Shown: positions 1 to 12,567 of the stretch, in pieces
Layout: each line of letters opens with the position of its first letter
How positions within the stretch are numbered: the stretch's first letter is position 1
From: Otis tarda
Lineage: Eukaryota > Chordata > Aves > Otidiformes > Otididae
Direction of reading: 5' to 3'
NCBI GenBank assembly: GCA_026413225.1
Contig: CM048552.1
Coordinates: forward strand, 161,646,053-161,710,052
Length of the DNA stretch: 64,000 bases
Program-made: the position numbers and the translations under genes
Notes under the pieces: generated by a model
What the model saw: only the letters and a program-made list of their open reading frames with translations
What the model was told of the DNA's origin: nothing
Database searches by the model: none

Positions 1-3000
1 TCTTTTTGTTATTTTAAAACTAGTGAAGATCTGTGAATATATCACTACTGCAAAGTTTGCAAATGGAGTTAGACCTATGAAGTTGTGCTGTGTCCCCATT
101 TGTCCAAAGCTGGTAAGAGCTGAGATACAGAATTTTGTGTTGGACCATGATAGAAACTAGAAACTATGTTGTGAAGTTGCAAATCTATGTAAAGTAAAAG
201 CAAACATGTATTAAGATCTGGGATTTTGTTTGAGAGGAATCATTAATTTGAACGAAAGAAATCTGGAGGAAGCACTTATTTTTTTTAGTGCACAATTCAC
301 TGGATCTCCTCAAACAGTTCAGGAAAAAAAAAAAGAGAATAACAGTTTAAAAAATCTAGTATTTTCGTCCAAGCAGTGTGAAGAAAAAAATTAACAGCTT
401 CTTCATATTTTGTCCATGGTTTTCCTACTTTCTGTAGCTCTAAGGCACTATAATGCTGGTCTCTGCATCTACATTATTCTCCTGAGTGATCCAAATACTC
501 TGGGGATACTGTTGTAACTGTTTCTACTGGCACTGGCTGTAAATGTTGTACTGAGACAGTATATGTGTGTCCATGTCTGTATTTGAAACACATATATATA
601 TCCAAGAAGAAAGAAAAAATATGTTTAGAATTAAGTTTAGAGAAAACCTTAAAGATAAGCTACTTGAAACAAAGTAGCTTTAAGCATAAAATGAAAACAA
701 GTTTGAACGGTTTATGTTGTATTTATGTTATGTTTTGCTTTGCTATGGCTGAAATATGAGTATTGGTCTCAGATAATCTTGATTTGTAGCAAGTATGGAT
801 GTAAGCATAAAAGCAAAATTTTTTAAAATGTCACAACTTTTGTTTCAGATACTTATAAGGAAAATCTGGTTTATGAACCAAGGATCAGAATGTTAATCAC
901 TAAACACATGGTGGGTTTTTAAACTTGATTTAGTGCAACTATTTCTACTACTTTTTCTCCCTATGAACACCAAAGGAAAGGTCCTGATTTTCTTGTGCAT
1001 TCAGATTTTATATTTAATAATATCAGATTATGGATAGATATGAAACGTAAATCAGGCAACACTCTCCAGAAAAGATTAGCTTCTTTCTGCTTAAATCCTG
1101 TTTACACTCTTACTTTACAGAGAACAATACTGTGAGATGTGAAAGTTTCTATTTGCAAATTCTACCCATCAAAACCTGGGATCAATAAAATGAACTAAAA
1201 ACAAACAAACAGCTGAAATGTTCTTGTAACTTATATGATCAGAGTAGAAGTAGGCAATCTTTTTTTTTTTTGCGAATTCTCTTGTTTATTTTAAGTGAGA
1301 CTTCAGGAGTTGAGTTTTTCACTTGGTTTCTGCAAGAAGCAAACAGAAGTTAGAAGAAGTGTCATACCTGAATGTGAAGATATGTCTACATACATTCACC
1401 AAACAATTTCAGCTTACAGGGTCACAAAATGCAAGATTCAGTTGCCTAAACGTCTGAAAAAACATTAAAGCATCTATAATGGCATTGGTTGCCCATTTTT
1501 AATAACTAAATTGCTTCTTTCTAAGTTGGAAAGAAACACTGAATGTATGAGAAATGTATCTTAATGAAAATTCAAGAAAGAAAAACGTCTATAAAGATTA
1601 ATCAAAACATTCTGCTGCAGTAATTTCTAAAATATTTCATCTCAATTTAGTCTTTTATTTTTCACTTTATAAAAGTATTTATATTTTGACATTAAAAATA
1701 TTTTTCTTCTGAAGAACAGAAAATAGATTTAATAAAGCTACAAAAGCTTTGATAGTTATAAATTTATTTTTACCCAGAAAACTCAATGACACTCTCTTGC
1801 TAAGAGATTGTTTCAATAAATCATGACTTTTAAATGTGTGACTATTACCATTTATGCTGTTTCTTTCAAATGTCACAGTATACAGTACTTCTGTGAGATG
1901 CAGAGAAGGAACTTTTATGTCTTTGAGTTGACATGTGCTATATTAACCGGGACATCAGCTGCTTCTCATGAATGTAAGCGTAGCATGTGTGTAAGTATAC
2001 ATTGCTAACACAGTGTTTTTCTAATGGCATAATTATTATTATTTAGTTTAATTATTTACTTAGCCAAAGAAAATAGGTTTTATCCTAAAAACTGATGCTT
2101 GCTTCCTGGCTTCCTGCTGTGCTTTTCTAACTGCTGTGGGCAGAGCAACTCCCTGATATGCTACTTCGCAAGGCAATTTGTTGTATTTGTCTTCTGTAGT
2201 TCTCTATAACAAGTTGTTTGATCTTTCTTGACAGGAAATAATTTTTTCAACATGCCAGAAAGTGAGTCATGTAAACAAGTCTACGTATTCATAGTACACA
2301 TCACAATAGTCATCATTCTTTGAAAGTCTTACTGTCCCAAGCTTGTGGTTTAAAGAAAGATTATCTCATCTCCTATCCTTTCTCTTTCAACAACAGAGGA
2401 AAAAAAAAGTAAATAGTGGAGACCAGCTCTACTATAGCTGTCACTTTCTCCCAAAAATACCTCGAAGCTGAGCCGTATGATTACTTACTACATGTATAAG
2501 AGAGTTTTAAGTTCCTGAAGAGCACATCATAAGTTCTCAGAGTGAAGAGCACTTCCCAAATACTTTGACATTGTCAGTAGTCATATATATATAACAACCG
2601 TATATTGAAATAACAATGGAGGAAGCACACTGTTCCATGCTGTTCTTCAGATGGAAAACAAACATGCATACAGAGGAGGAGACACAGGACTTCTAATGAC
2701 TTGGTGTACAAGACTTAAATAACCTTTACAGACTGGATAAGGAAACACTGTTCACCATTTGAAATACTTTCTCCTTTTGTTACAATAGTTATGTGATTTC
2801 TGAGAATCTGTCAGATATTATACATTTTTCCAGCCCTTAAGAGAGGGCAATATTATTGTTCTGCATTTTCCAGACAGAGGACTGGGGCAAGGGGAGGTAA
2901 ATGGCTCCTTCCAGACAGTTTTATCAGCTGTGACAAGCTTTGCTGCCTTCATCATGTGCCTCAGGGAGCCAGTCTCATTCCCTGAGCCATTTGGTCCAGA

Positions 3001-3247
3001 GTACCTTGCTTCCACTCTTTTTCTCTTAGGCCCTTTTTAAAATGAGCCATGGGAATGGCTCCTAGCTCGCAGCTAAAGCACTGGCCCTAGCTGACCTTCC
3101 TGCTCCCAAGCTTCCCAAGCATGTTGCTCACACCCTGAGTGCCCCGTGCTTCCAATATGACCAAATAATCTTTCAATTTTTAGTATTTCGAATACTACTT
3201 GGACCGTATTAGGTTGCTATATCACCACAGCCACTAAGGTCTGGTGA

Positions 3248-3475
3248 GGAGCGGAGGAACAACAACAGGCTAAGGACCTCAGCAACTCCATGAGTGCGAG
3301 AAGACTGCTTGTCTCTGAGCTGCTCAAGAAGAACAACGAGCCCAGTGACTGGGTGTTCATCGCTGAAGATAAGTCAAGGAAAAGCTTCCTTCTCAAATGT
3401 CTTGTGGAGAAAACGGGGGTATTGGTGAAGAGTAGGTTGGGATTAATTAGGGATGCAGGGAAAAGAACATTTTAG
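3248..3475 (+). other. Unassigned coding-like open block
   Basis: An open frame runs from just after an in-frame TGA (3245-3247) to a stop at 3473-3475, with an ATG at 3290. It is visibly richer in G and C than its surroundings. It encodes a hydrophilic, Lys/Glu/Ser-rich stretch with a central Ser-Asp-Trp-Val-Phe-Ile motif. I do not recognise the protein. No convincing splice acceptor precedes it, and the pyrimidine tract before it is poor. It may be an exon, a retropseudogene fragment or chance. It is shorter than 80 codons, so the evidence is weak. Confidence 0.2.
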
Positions 3476-3966
3476 GACTGTCTAAAACTTATTGTAGAAT
3501 ATATTCAGGAGACTGTGAGAATGTGCAAGGCTTGTTGTAGAACCTTATATGGAAGGATCAAAGGCAACGAAAGGGATGGAACATGACAAGGAAAACAGAG
3601 AGAAATGGAGATAAAAGGTAGAAGTGTAAACAAGTGATTTGTGCCCAGCACTTTATCACCACAGTATAGCCATAGTATATCACCATAGTTTATCACCATA
3701 GTATAGTATTCTCATTAAATTGTATTTTTAACCATGTTCTGTGGGGGTATGCTCTGTATTCTGACTACATATAAGATGCGAGGTGGATTAGCCAACAAGT
3801 GTATAAGAGGTAAATGAGACAAAAAAAATGTGGGGTCTCAGAGGCCCAAGTGTCAGCAATTTGGAAGACCAGGGAATCCAAGATCAGCCACTGGACAGAC
3901 TGAGTGTCTAAGGGCAACTGCTGGACTGATCCATGTTTTGTTTTGTGTGTACAAATTAATATAAAT

Positions 3967-3999
3967 ATGTGTGTATGTGTGTATGTGTGTGTGTGTGTG
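3967..3999. repeat. TG-rich microsatellite
   Basis: This is an imperfect (TG)n run broken by two TA steps, ending in a pure stretch of about seven TG units before GCAG. It is an ordinary dinucleotide microsatellite; its reverse complement produces the Thr-His-rich open frames seen on the minus strand. Confidence 0.85.
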
Positions 4000-5181
4000 C
4001 AGTCCACTACTCGACTTCATTCTCAATAAGCTAGAGAAGAGGCACAGGATCAGGCTTTCCATGCTATTCATACTTGTTTTAGTTTATGTGGATGCTGGCG
4101 AAGGCTCTGTTTTCCACCCAAGTTAGCATGAGATGACTAGCCATGTGTGTGTGAACTTTGTGTGTGAGTGTTTTTGTCGATCCATACATGCCTGTTGAGG
4201 ATCCATACTCAGCCTCAGTAGTGGCTGGATGTGGGGACAGAGAGCTGCAGCAGCCATGTCTATCAGCTGCTGAATTCAGCAAGCCTGAACAGTTGTGTTT
4301 GAACTATTCACTGTGTAGCAGCTACCCTGCTGCATTCTTGCAGGTGGTGGAGGAATCCCCTCACTTGCAGTAATTTCAGTTTCAGTTTCTTCAGTGAATA
4401 ATATTCCTTTACAAGCTGCCAAAGATAATGAGAATTCTATTTCACATCACTCTCTGCTTCTGTTTTCATAGTCTGCTACTGTGTCTGCTATCTGCAGAAG
4501 TACTCCATACGAGGATGTATGAACATATAAGATCTAGTGGAGTAATTTAGATATTTTTGTTTAGGTGGATGAATTACATTTTCAATGTCAAATCCTACAG
4601 CAAACTCAGTCGTCTTCTCTGATCCAGTTGTGTCTGTTACCAAAAATCTTGTAGTTGACATGAAAGACAGAATGTCAAAATCTCAAATTGTTGATAAAGC
4701 ATATTGCATAAGTACATATATTTTTAGTGCAGCTCTTTAAAAGTAAATATGTAGAACAGAGATTTATCTTAAATTGCATCATTCTGAAGGTGAGGAGGTC
4801 CTTGAAATGAGCTGATGTACTGACACATCTACAGAAGTCCACATTGTTGCTGATGCTTTTATTTCAAAAGTCCATTAGAAAAATAATGTGTAGGACAAGA
4901 CTATCTTTCCTTAACAACACTTCATTTTTTTTTTGCATATTAGTAGAGATTTTTTTTTCTTTTTAATTAGCCATGGCATACAATGGACAGGATTTAAATG
5001 TGTTGTGTCTGTTCATGTGTTCCTAAGTTACAACAAAGGGCTCATTCACAGAACAAAGTAGAACTTTCTGAAATGCTGGTTTTGCTTTTGTGGTAGCTCT
5101 GAAGATCAAATAAAACACACCAGAAATTCCTGCTTTATTGAAAACTGTAGACCACAGGCTCTAATGTTGAAATGGAGTTGA

Positions 5182-5272
5182 AGATGTCCCTGCTCCTTGC
5201 AGGGGGGGTTGGACTAGATGACCTTTGAAGGTCCCTTCCAACCCTAACCATTCTATGGTTCTATGACTCTAT
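5182..5272 (+). mobile_element. CR1 LINE, 3'-end fragment
   Basis: The segment matches the last ~90 bases of the better preserved CR1 copies in this window: the GATGTCCCTGCTCC block, GGTTGGACTAGATGACCTTT, the CTTCCAACCC block, then a tail of TTCTATG repeats ending near 5272. Only the 3' untranslated end is present, as expected from 5'-truncated target-primed reverse transcription. There is no coding part. Confidence 0.9.
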
Positions 5273-6089
5273 AAGAATTTAATGATGTTCATTGCTAAGA
5301 ATTATCTCAAATTTAATTACAGTTCAAATCCATGTTTAATCTTGAAAGATGAGGAAAGGGATTTTCCACAAAATGTTTCTCCATAAAAGGGTTTCGTCAA
5401 GACTAGCATACCGTAGGAGACTTTGTAATATCAGGCAGACAAAAGAGGGGCTTTCCTTTCACCTTTACTATCGACTGCAGAAAAAAAGAGAGGGAAATCA
5501 AACTTTTTATTTTATTATTTTTTAGCTTGGAAACAGTTTTTGATAGGGCTTTGTTCTTCCAGAATCTGAAATGGCTTCTGAACTTTTAGGAGGTTTTAAT
5601 AAAGAAGAACTTTATAACATTAAAGCAGTGATCAATACAGGGCATTGGGGGCTTCCAATACACATTCCCAGATAGCTCAAATATGACCTCTGTGGTTACT
5701 GGGTCTTGTAAACCAGAAATATAAGCTTGCAAATCAAGTTTCTATTTTCTCTTTTTTTTTTACTTCAGTATAAACTGCTTGAGTGACTGGACTGCTTACT
5801 CAGTTAGAACTATTTGTTGTCCTTATTCGGCCTTTTATATTCACAGATTTTCTACCTACTGGTCACAGGATCTTTAAGTAGAATAGCAAATCCCAAATTT
5901 GCCAGAGATGTGATAGCCCTGATATTTTAGCAGGTACTGGTGCAGAGAGAAGACAGAATAAATCACACAGATCAATGTTTTGTTTTGTCATATCTACGGT
6001 GTTACCAGATTTTTCAAAGTGTTGTTGCCCACAGTGGAAGATGATCCAGTTAGGGACCACTACAGCAAACCTGTGGACTGGAGGGGATG
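5273..6089. other. Non-coding, nothing recognised
   Basis: AT-rich sequence between two CR1 fragments. I see no open frame of interest, no transposon end and no simple repeat longer than short A/T runs. Confidence 0.6.
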
Positions 6090-6390
6090 GAGCTGAGGGT
6101 GCTGAGGGACCTGGCTGCCATCGCAAGGTGGCTATCATCATCTTCAGGGGTAACTGGTAATCTTCTGAAGGTCTTTTGTGACTGGGAAAAGGCAGATATC
6201 ACTCACACTCCTTTTTAAGACGGATAAGGAGGCCACCAGCCCCACCTCCCATCACCTGGGAAGGATATGGACTAAATTCTCTGGGAAACCTTGCCCAGGC
6301 ACATGAAGAACTAGAAGGTATTAGGAACAGCCCATGTGGCTTTACCAAGGGCAAACCATGCCTGTGCAGCTGTCTGGCAGGGCCAAGTTC
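6090..6390 (+). pseudogene. Decayed CR1-type reverse transcriptase fragment (upstream RT region)
   Basis: Read on the plus strand in shifting frames, the segment gives a Leu-Arg-Asp-Leu-Ala stretch, a Cys-Asp-Trp-Glu-Lys-Ala-Asp-Ile-Thr motif near 6180-6205, and then a Gly-Phe-Thr-Lys-Gly-Lys-like motif near 6335-6355. From knowledge of CR1 ORF2, this order corresponds to the region just upstream of and at the start of the reverse transcriptase palm, which the other copies in this window lack. Frameshifts and stops abound, so it is a fossil. The 3' part of the element is missing, which is unusual for CR1 and suggests later deletion. Family assignment is by remembered motifs only. Confidence 0.6.
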
Positions 6391-9300
6391 AATTAAAACC
6401 CTGTACCTCCAACCACTCCTCAGTAATCAAGCTGAAAATAGCCATGTGAGAGCCTTCCAAGGGGTGGGCAGTGACCAACCATGGTGACAGCCAATCACCC
6501 TGCACTGTGGGATCCTCAGCCAATCAGAATTGTCTACCATCTGTCCTGCCCACAGTGTTGAAGCACCAGCTTTTGTGTGTCTAATTCAAAATCAGGGAAG
6601 GGACTTTCAGCATCCTGGCCCAGCTGCCACAGCCTCTTTGTGCAAACAATGGTTCCTCTGAAATTGTTTGGGGAAAAAAGTCTCATGAGGGAGAAAATAT
6701 TTCCTTTTCCTAAAGCAAATGAAAGAAAATTAATCAAATTAATGTTCTGTAAAAAACTATTTAACTTATATGATAACTTATATAATTCTATATATAGTTA
6801 TAGTATTTATAATTATATGAACTAGATTATGATAGAATAAAAATTTATTGAACATAATTAAAGCATTCTGTATAGAGATACTTAGTAACTTTCGTTGAGC
6901 TCTGCAAACATATTTTGTAATTTTTTGAAGCCCATTATTTTTTAGTTTGGATATTAATATCAGCTTCGCTTCCTAACTGAAGACTGCTGCAATGAGTATC
7001 AAGTTCATTTGTTAGCTGGGGATCTGGATAGTTGTAAATGTCTTCTTTAAAAAAGGGAATTGAAAATTAGCGGGCAATTTAAAATACATTCTACTTTTAA
7101 AACTGCTTTAAGTTACTCTGTTATGGGTTTTTTTAAAAAGAATTTTTTTACTACTTCAGCCAATTATCAGAGTTATTTGATATACTTTGGCTCATTTCCT
7201 CTGCTCTTCACCTGGTTGATCCTATATAGAAATATTTGTAGTATAAATATATGATATCCTATTTTAAAAACACAGAGTACCCCTGCTGTTGAATGCCTAA
7301 GATTTTTAAAGCTTTACTCTTTCAAAAAAATATACATCAGTGTCTTAGGCAGCTTTTGCATGAAACTGTAAGTCTCTTGCTACAGATGCAATAACAATAT
7401 CTTGTAAAAAGAGTAATCAGAGTTATGGTTAAAAGTTCAGATCACTCATTTAAACAAACACTGTAATCATTGAAGAGACAGAAACATACAAGAAGAAGAA
7501 AGGTGAATGTAATAATAATGTTTTAAAATATTGGATTGAATTGTGAGTTTTCTTGGATGCTTACAAGCATAGAAGCTATGAAAATGCATGAGGAACACAT
7601 AGTGCATATCTTCATTTTTTAATCATTTAACCAAATTGCTTGTTCTGTATTGACCTCTTGTCTCCTTATCATCTACCTCCCAGTCATCTTCATATATATT
7701 TAATTGAAACAGCTGTAGGTAGGAAGATTTTATGGAAAAAAGCTTTTGAATTAAACTTGTAAATGAATTTATGTTTAAAAAAATGTGACTGCATATATAT
7801 TTACTCATACTTAAGTCACATGCTGTAAATAGAACAAGTTGCAATCAATACTACTGATCTCAGCATGTACAGTTGTACATAATCATAAAACTGAGATTAT
7901 TATGGGTTTTACAATGGACAGAAAGAAGCAATATTGCATGAATTACTTGCATTCATTTTAGGAGGGGAAAAAAAAATCTCTTAGTGGCTCTTTCCTGTCA
8001 AAACCTAGTCAGCAAGGCGCAAATTCTTAAAAAGGCCTCTTCGCATGGAATCTACAGACTAATACCTGTTTACATGAATTAGCCTAGAAGTAATTTGAAT
8101 TAATTCAAAATCATGAACTTTCAGTTGATACTGTGTTAAGTTACAGGGAGATTTATTTTGCAAGATTTCAGTATTCAAGTAGGAAACACTTATTTGCTTA
8201 GGGAGCCTCACATAGATCCTGAAAATGGGAAGATGCTATGTTTCTAAACTGAAGAAAGCTGCCTTCTTGTTCCGAGAAATCACAAGACTGATTTTAACCA
8301 GTGTTATTTGCAGTCTACAATCAGTGCCACGGTAGCCAGCTTATATATAAGATCTCAGTCCTATATGATTACTTCACTGCAAGACTGAGCACAATAAGAG
8401 CAAGCAGGTAGTGTGGTAAGATAGAATGCTCTGAAAACCAGATATTTCTAGAAAGAAAAAATGGGAATAAAAACTGAACAGCTACTTCATTTGTCTAATC
8501 ACTTTTACAAATTTCCTTCTTAGTACTAATCTCTGTTTACTTATATTTTCCCTCAAAATTATAAGATGGCAATTTCTGCAGAATAAAAAGGTGATCCAGT
8601 GTTTTATTAAATAAAATAGACATAATAATATTAAAAACAAATTAACATTCCATAAACCACTAGTAATCTTAAATACTTTTCTTTATTTTTTTACTTTTAT
8701 ATCTCAAAATACATCTGTCAATAAACCAAAAAGCATTGAATTTCCGTGAAATCTCTGAAATAGAGCTACAAAGAAAGTGGCAATAAATAAATAACGCAGA
8801 CTGATTAATTTATATTTTTTTACCATCCTTTATTAGTAATTAGATATATAAACAATCATTTCAGTATGAATATTATTTAAGCCACCTCATAGCAACAGTT
8901 ATCATAGTTTTAATAGATATATGTATTAAGTGCACAATATGTGTTTAATTAAATATATATTTTCAACCATGACTCATGATAACCTAATATTTAGTTATAT
9001 CAAGCATTCAACTTCCTCATTGACTTCAATTAACTAAGGTCTTCAAAGGTCAAATACTGGGCTTTAGTACTGCGCAACTAGCTTTAGATATTTTTCCAGT
9101 GGGAGTAACTGCAATATAATCTCTGTGGAGTAGCTGCAATACAATCTCTTCCTTCTGTTCTTAATGACCTGTCCTTTGTATACCTGAGATGAAGAAACAG
9201 GTGGTAAAAAGAATGAAAGGTTTGCTTCTCTCAAAGGGATTTCTGACTCATCTCTGAGAATTACTGCTTTGAAACTGCTGTGTATCCAAATTATTCCATT

Positions 9301-9595
9301 GTTTCTTATCATGCTTTCTTTCATTTCTTGGTCTTGTGAAATACTGAGTTTTTCTTTGAATTAGAGATTTTTCATTTTGACCTTAAAAGCAAGCAGAAGA
9401 TTTGAAGATGCTTGCTTTTACTATATGAACTATACTCTTGAAAAACCTTTTGAAGAAAAGTTGAGTTGACATGTCCTTTGATATGCAAGACCATCAGCTT
9501 CTTGTGACAAGACCCTAAATTTCTATTACATTTAATTTTGCTTTTCATATTGTTTTTCTAAATTAATTTCCTAGAAATTGAACTTTCTTGAGCTC
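6391..9595. other. AT-rich non-coding sequence
   Basis: After a modestly GC-richer patch to about 6660 that holds two CCAAT motifs (6491-6495 and 6520-6524), the sequence becomes strongly AT-rich to about 9000, with runs such as the TATA-like block at 6770-6840. No gene, transposon end or RNA gene is recognisable. A short tandem duplication at 9103-9149 is listed separately. Confidence 0.6.
9103..9149. repeat. Two-copy tandem duplication, 25-bp period
   Basis: The units starting at 9103 and 9128 both read GAGTA-CTGCAATA-AATCTCT with two differences over the 22 bases that can be compared. This is a small local duplication with no evident function. Confidence 0.8.
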
Positions 9596-10795
9596 TCTTG
9601 GCCAAGTCTTGTCTACCTGGACTTGTGCAAAGCATTTGACGCTATCCTGCATGATATTCTTCTCTCTAAACTGGAGAGACATAGATTTGATGAACAGACC
9701 ACTCTGTGCACAAGGAATTGGCTGGATGGCTGCACTCAAAGAGTGATGGTCAATGACTTGATGTCCACGTGGAAACTTTGTGATGAGTGGTGTTCCTCAG
9801 GGGTTGGTATTGGGCCTGGCCCTGTTTAATATCTTTGTCAGCAACATGGACAGTGAGATAAAGTGCACCCTCAGCAAGTTTGCTGACAACACCAAGCTGT
9901 GTGGTACAGTCGACACGCTGGAGGGAATGAATGCCATCCAGAAGGACCTTGACAGGCTGGAGAGGTGAGCCCATGCAAACTGCATTAAGCTCAACAAGGC
10001 CAAGTGCAAGGTCCTGCACATGGGTCGGGGCAATCACAAGCACAAACACAGGCTGAGCAGAGCCAAGCACAAACACAAGCTGAGTGGACAATGGATCAAA
10101 AACAGCAGCCCTGAGGAGAAGGATTTGGGGGTGATAAAAAGCTCAATATAAGCCAGCAATGTGTGCTTGCAGCTCAGAAAGCCAACCACATCCTGGGCTG
10201 CATCAAAAGGAGAGTGGCCAGCAGATTGAGGGAGGTGATTCTCCCCCTCTACTCTGCTCTCATAAGACCCCACCTGGAGTACTGCATCCAGCTCTGGAGC
10301 CCCCAACATAAGAAGGATGTGGACCTGTTGGAGCGAGTCCAGAGAAGGGCCACGAAGATGATCAGAGGCTGGAGCACCTCTCCCATGAAGACAGGCTGAA
10401 AGAGTTGGGGCTGTTCAGCCTGGAGAAGAGAAGGCTCCAGGGACACCTTACAGAGGCCTTCCAGTACCTAAAGGGGGCTTATAGGAAAGATGGGGAGAAA
10501 CTCTTTAGCAGGGCCTGTTGCAATAGAATGAGTATTAATGGTTTTAAAATAGAGGGAGGTAGATTCAGACTGGATATAAGGAAGAATTTTTTTTTACAAT
10601 GACGGTCGTGTAATATTGGAACAGGTTGCCCAGAGAGGTGGTAGATGCCCCATCCCTGGAAACATTCAAGGCCAGGTTGGACGGGGCTCTGAGCAACCTG
10701 ATCTGGTTACAGATGTCCCTGCTCCTTGCAGGGAGGTTGGACTAGATGACCTTTAAAGGTCCTTTCCAACCCAATCTATTCTATGATTCTATGAT
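9596..10795 (+). mobile_element. CR1 LINE, 5'-truncated, ~1.2 kb
   Basis: The copy begins within the reverse transcriptase domain at the Val-Tyr-Leu-Asp-Leu block and runs to the CR1 3' end, where TCTATTCTATGATTCTATGAT closes the element. It is the most 5'-extended of the well-preserved copies in the window. The 3' untranslated region after 10602 carries the conserved GTTGCCCAGAGAGGTGG and GGTTGGACTAGATGACC blocks. Several frameshifts (see the pseudogene entry) show it is inactive. No clear target-site duplication is visible, which is usual for CR1. Confidence 0.95.
9614..10602 (+). pseudogene. CR1 ORF2 remnant: reverse transcriptase palm to C-terminus
   Basis: The first open part (to 9829) contains Asp-Leu-Cys-Lys-Ala-Phe-Asp, the usual first catalytic aspartate region, and Asn-Trp-Leu-Asp-Gly. 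A frame change near 9780-9830 moves into Ser-Gly-Val-Pro-Gln-Gly and then Phe-Ala-Asp-Asn, where the normal catalytic pair would be Asp-Asp. One aspartate is therefore lost. A stop at 9966-9968 follows, then frame changes lead into the C-terminal stretch (10163-10399 and 10405-10602) with Arg-Pro-His-Leu-Glu-Tyr-Cys and Arg-Arg-Ala-Thr-Lys-Met. It is clearly non-functional. Confidence 0.9.
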
Positions 10796-12567
10796 CATAC
10801 TGTTGAATTTAGTGATAGGGGCTCCACCTCTCTGTCCAGACCACTGAAGAAGAGCCAAAGATAGTTAACATTTTCTGTTAGCATCAGGTTTGTGCTCCCT
10901 TCATGTACAGTCATGAAAGTGATTGTTATCAACTAAGGGGAGTACCTTGATTACCTGCCCAAAATAAGATGGGATGTATCCCAGCCTAACCATCTGGAGT
11001 GACTGGATAGATATTTCATTTGCACAAAATGATCAAGCTATCATTTGGCAGTGCTTCAAGTTTCTGTCCAGTGAAGAGTATAACAAACTAAAAAGAAATA
11101 TTGCCGTTATAGATTATCCAAAGCTTGAGCAAGTAGGAAGATAAATACAACTTTTTTTTTTTTGTAGTCTATAAACAATGTTTTCAGCATTGTTAACTTT
11201 TTTTTTTTAATATTTCATTTTGCTGGTGAATCATTTATGTTCCTTTTTTTTTTTTTGAGGAATAAAACCTTATACTGTATGTGCCCTTAACTAATATTTA
11301 GATCTAAATCAAAGTGTTGGATTTTCTACAATTTTCTGAACTCTGGAGATCTTCTGTTATGATGAATGATACATGTAATATTATCAATAAAATATTTAAT
11401 TTTAGTCAATACTTAGAGATTTACATTATAACCAGTGATCAAACTGGAGTGTTATCTGAGATACAGAATTGCAATGAAAATCTCATGGGGTGATGATACC
11501 GTTACAGTGACTCAAACTTTGAAAGGAATATGACAGATTTTAACAAAATGCTTTTTTAAAACAAAACTTTCATGGAGATAACAATGACAGAAACAGAGAC
11601 AGTTAACAAAAAGACATAAACAACCAGACCTGCAAATTCAGAACAAATTTTAAGCATCACTTTAAAGACAGTAACACATTAATCACAACAGAGAGTAGAT
11701 AAAAGCTTCAACAGAAACTGTACAGTAAAAGTAAAATAAAGTACTATGAAAATGATGTTCTACAGTCTAGCTATGTTTAAAAAAGAAAACCAACAATAAA
11801 TATATTTTTAAAAAAACCCTCAATTTCCTGCTTCATTTTAGTGGAGTAATGGGTAACTGTGATATTGTTCATGGGAAAGTTTTACAAATTCTACAGGAGG
11901 ACTATATGACAGGACTGACTGTTTAGGGGGATATGTCTAATTTAAATTGTCACAAGAACAACAGATGATGAGAAAGCGGTGAACAGAGAGATAGATGTGT
12001 CAAAGAGAAACATAGGAGTCAGGTTTGTTGCATTTACTTTAAGGTGTTTAACTGAAGTAACTATATTAGAAGCTTATAACACTGTGTATGTTAACTATCT
12101 GAGTGACTTTTAATGCAATTTACATTATTACTTAAGCTGCTATGCATAATGCTAATAAATTTCATTTATTTTATGTATTCAAAGAAAACATAAAATATTT
12201 AAGAGAGTGCAAGCAGAAAACAAGCTTGGACATAGATTTTAGTCATCTAGGTGTCTCATGTTATTTTAGGGCTGTGAGGCACCCCACCTAGTCTCCAGCA
12301 ACTCTTCCAGCAAGACATAGATCTCCGGGAAGTCCAGGAACCTGGTTGCCAGTCCTGCTCTCACAACTTGGATACCTATGGCACCTCAGACAACAATAAG
12401 TGCTTAGTGTTAAGCAAGTGAAGCCAACCCAGAATGGCCACTAGAGCAGAAATAAAATGTTCTGTGCAAATCAAATCCTTAGTAATCAAAATAAAAATTA
12501 TATTTTAACATGAGTTTACTGTACTCTTTTTTTTCCTTCAAAAAAAAAATTGTATGAATACCTAGAG
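10796..12567. other. AT-rich non-coding sequence
   Basis: A GC-moderate patch of unknown origin lies at about 12260-12440. Otherwise the stretch is A/T-rich with poly-T runs at about 11150-11260. No gene or transposon end is recognised. Confidence 0.55.

Larger units (their letters stand above)
1..5181. other. AT-rich non-coding sequence, no recognised gene
   Basis: Open frames here are short (under about 80 codons), overlap on both strands and show no family I recognise. The stretch is rich in A/T runs. The only structures that stand out are a TG-rich microsatellite near 3967-3999 and a coding-like block at 3248-3475, listed separately. No transposon end is visible. It could be intergenic or deep intron; the sequence does not distinguish these. 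Confidence 0.6.

Noticed and set aside
6480-6540. Two CCAAT boxes (6491-6495 and 6520-6524) as a gene promoter
   Set aside because: No TATA box, CpG-rich stretch or downstream gene supports it; two pentamers are weak evidence.
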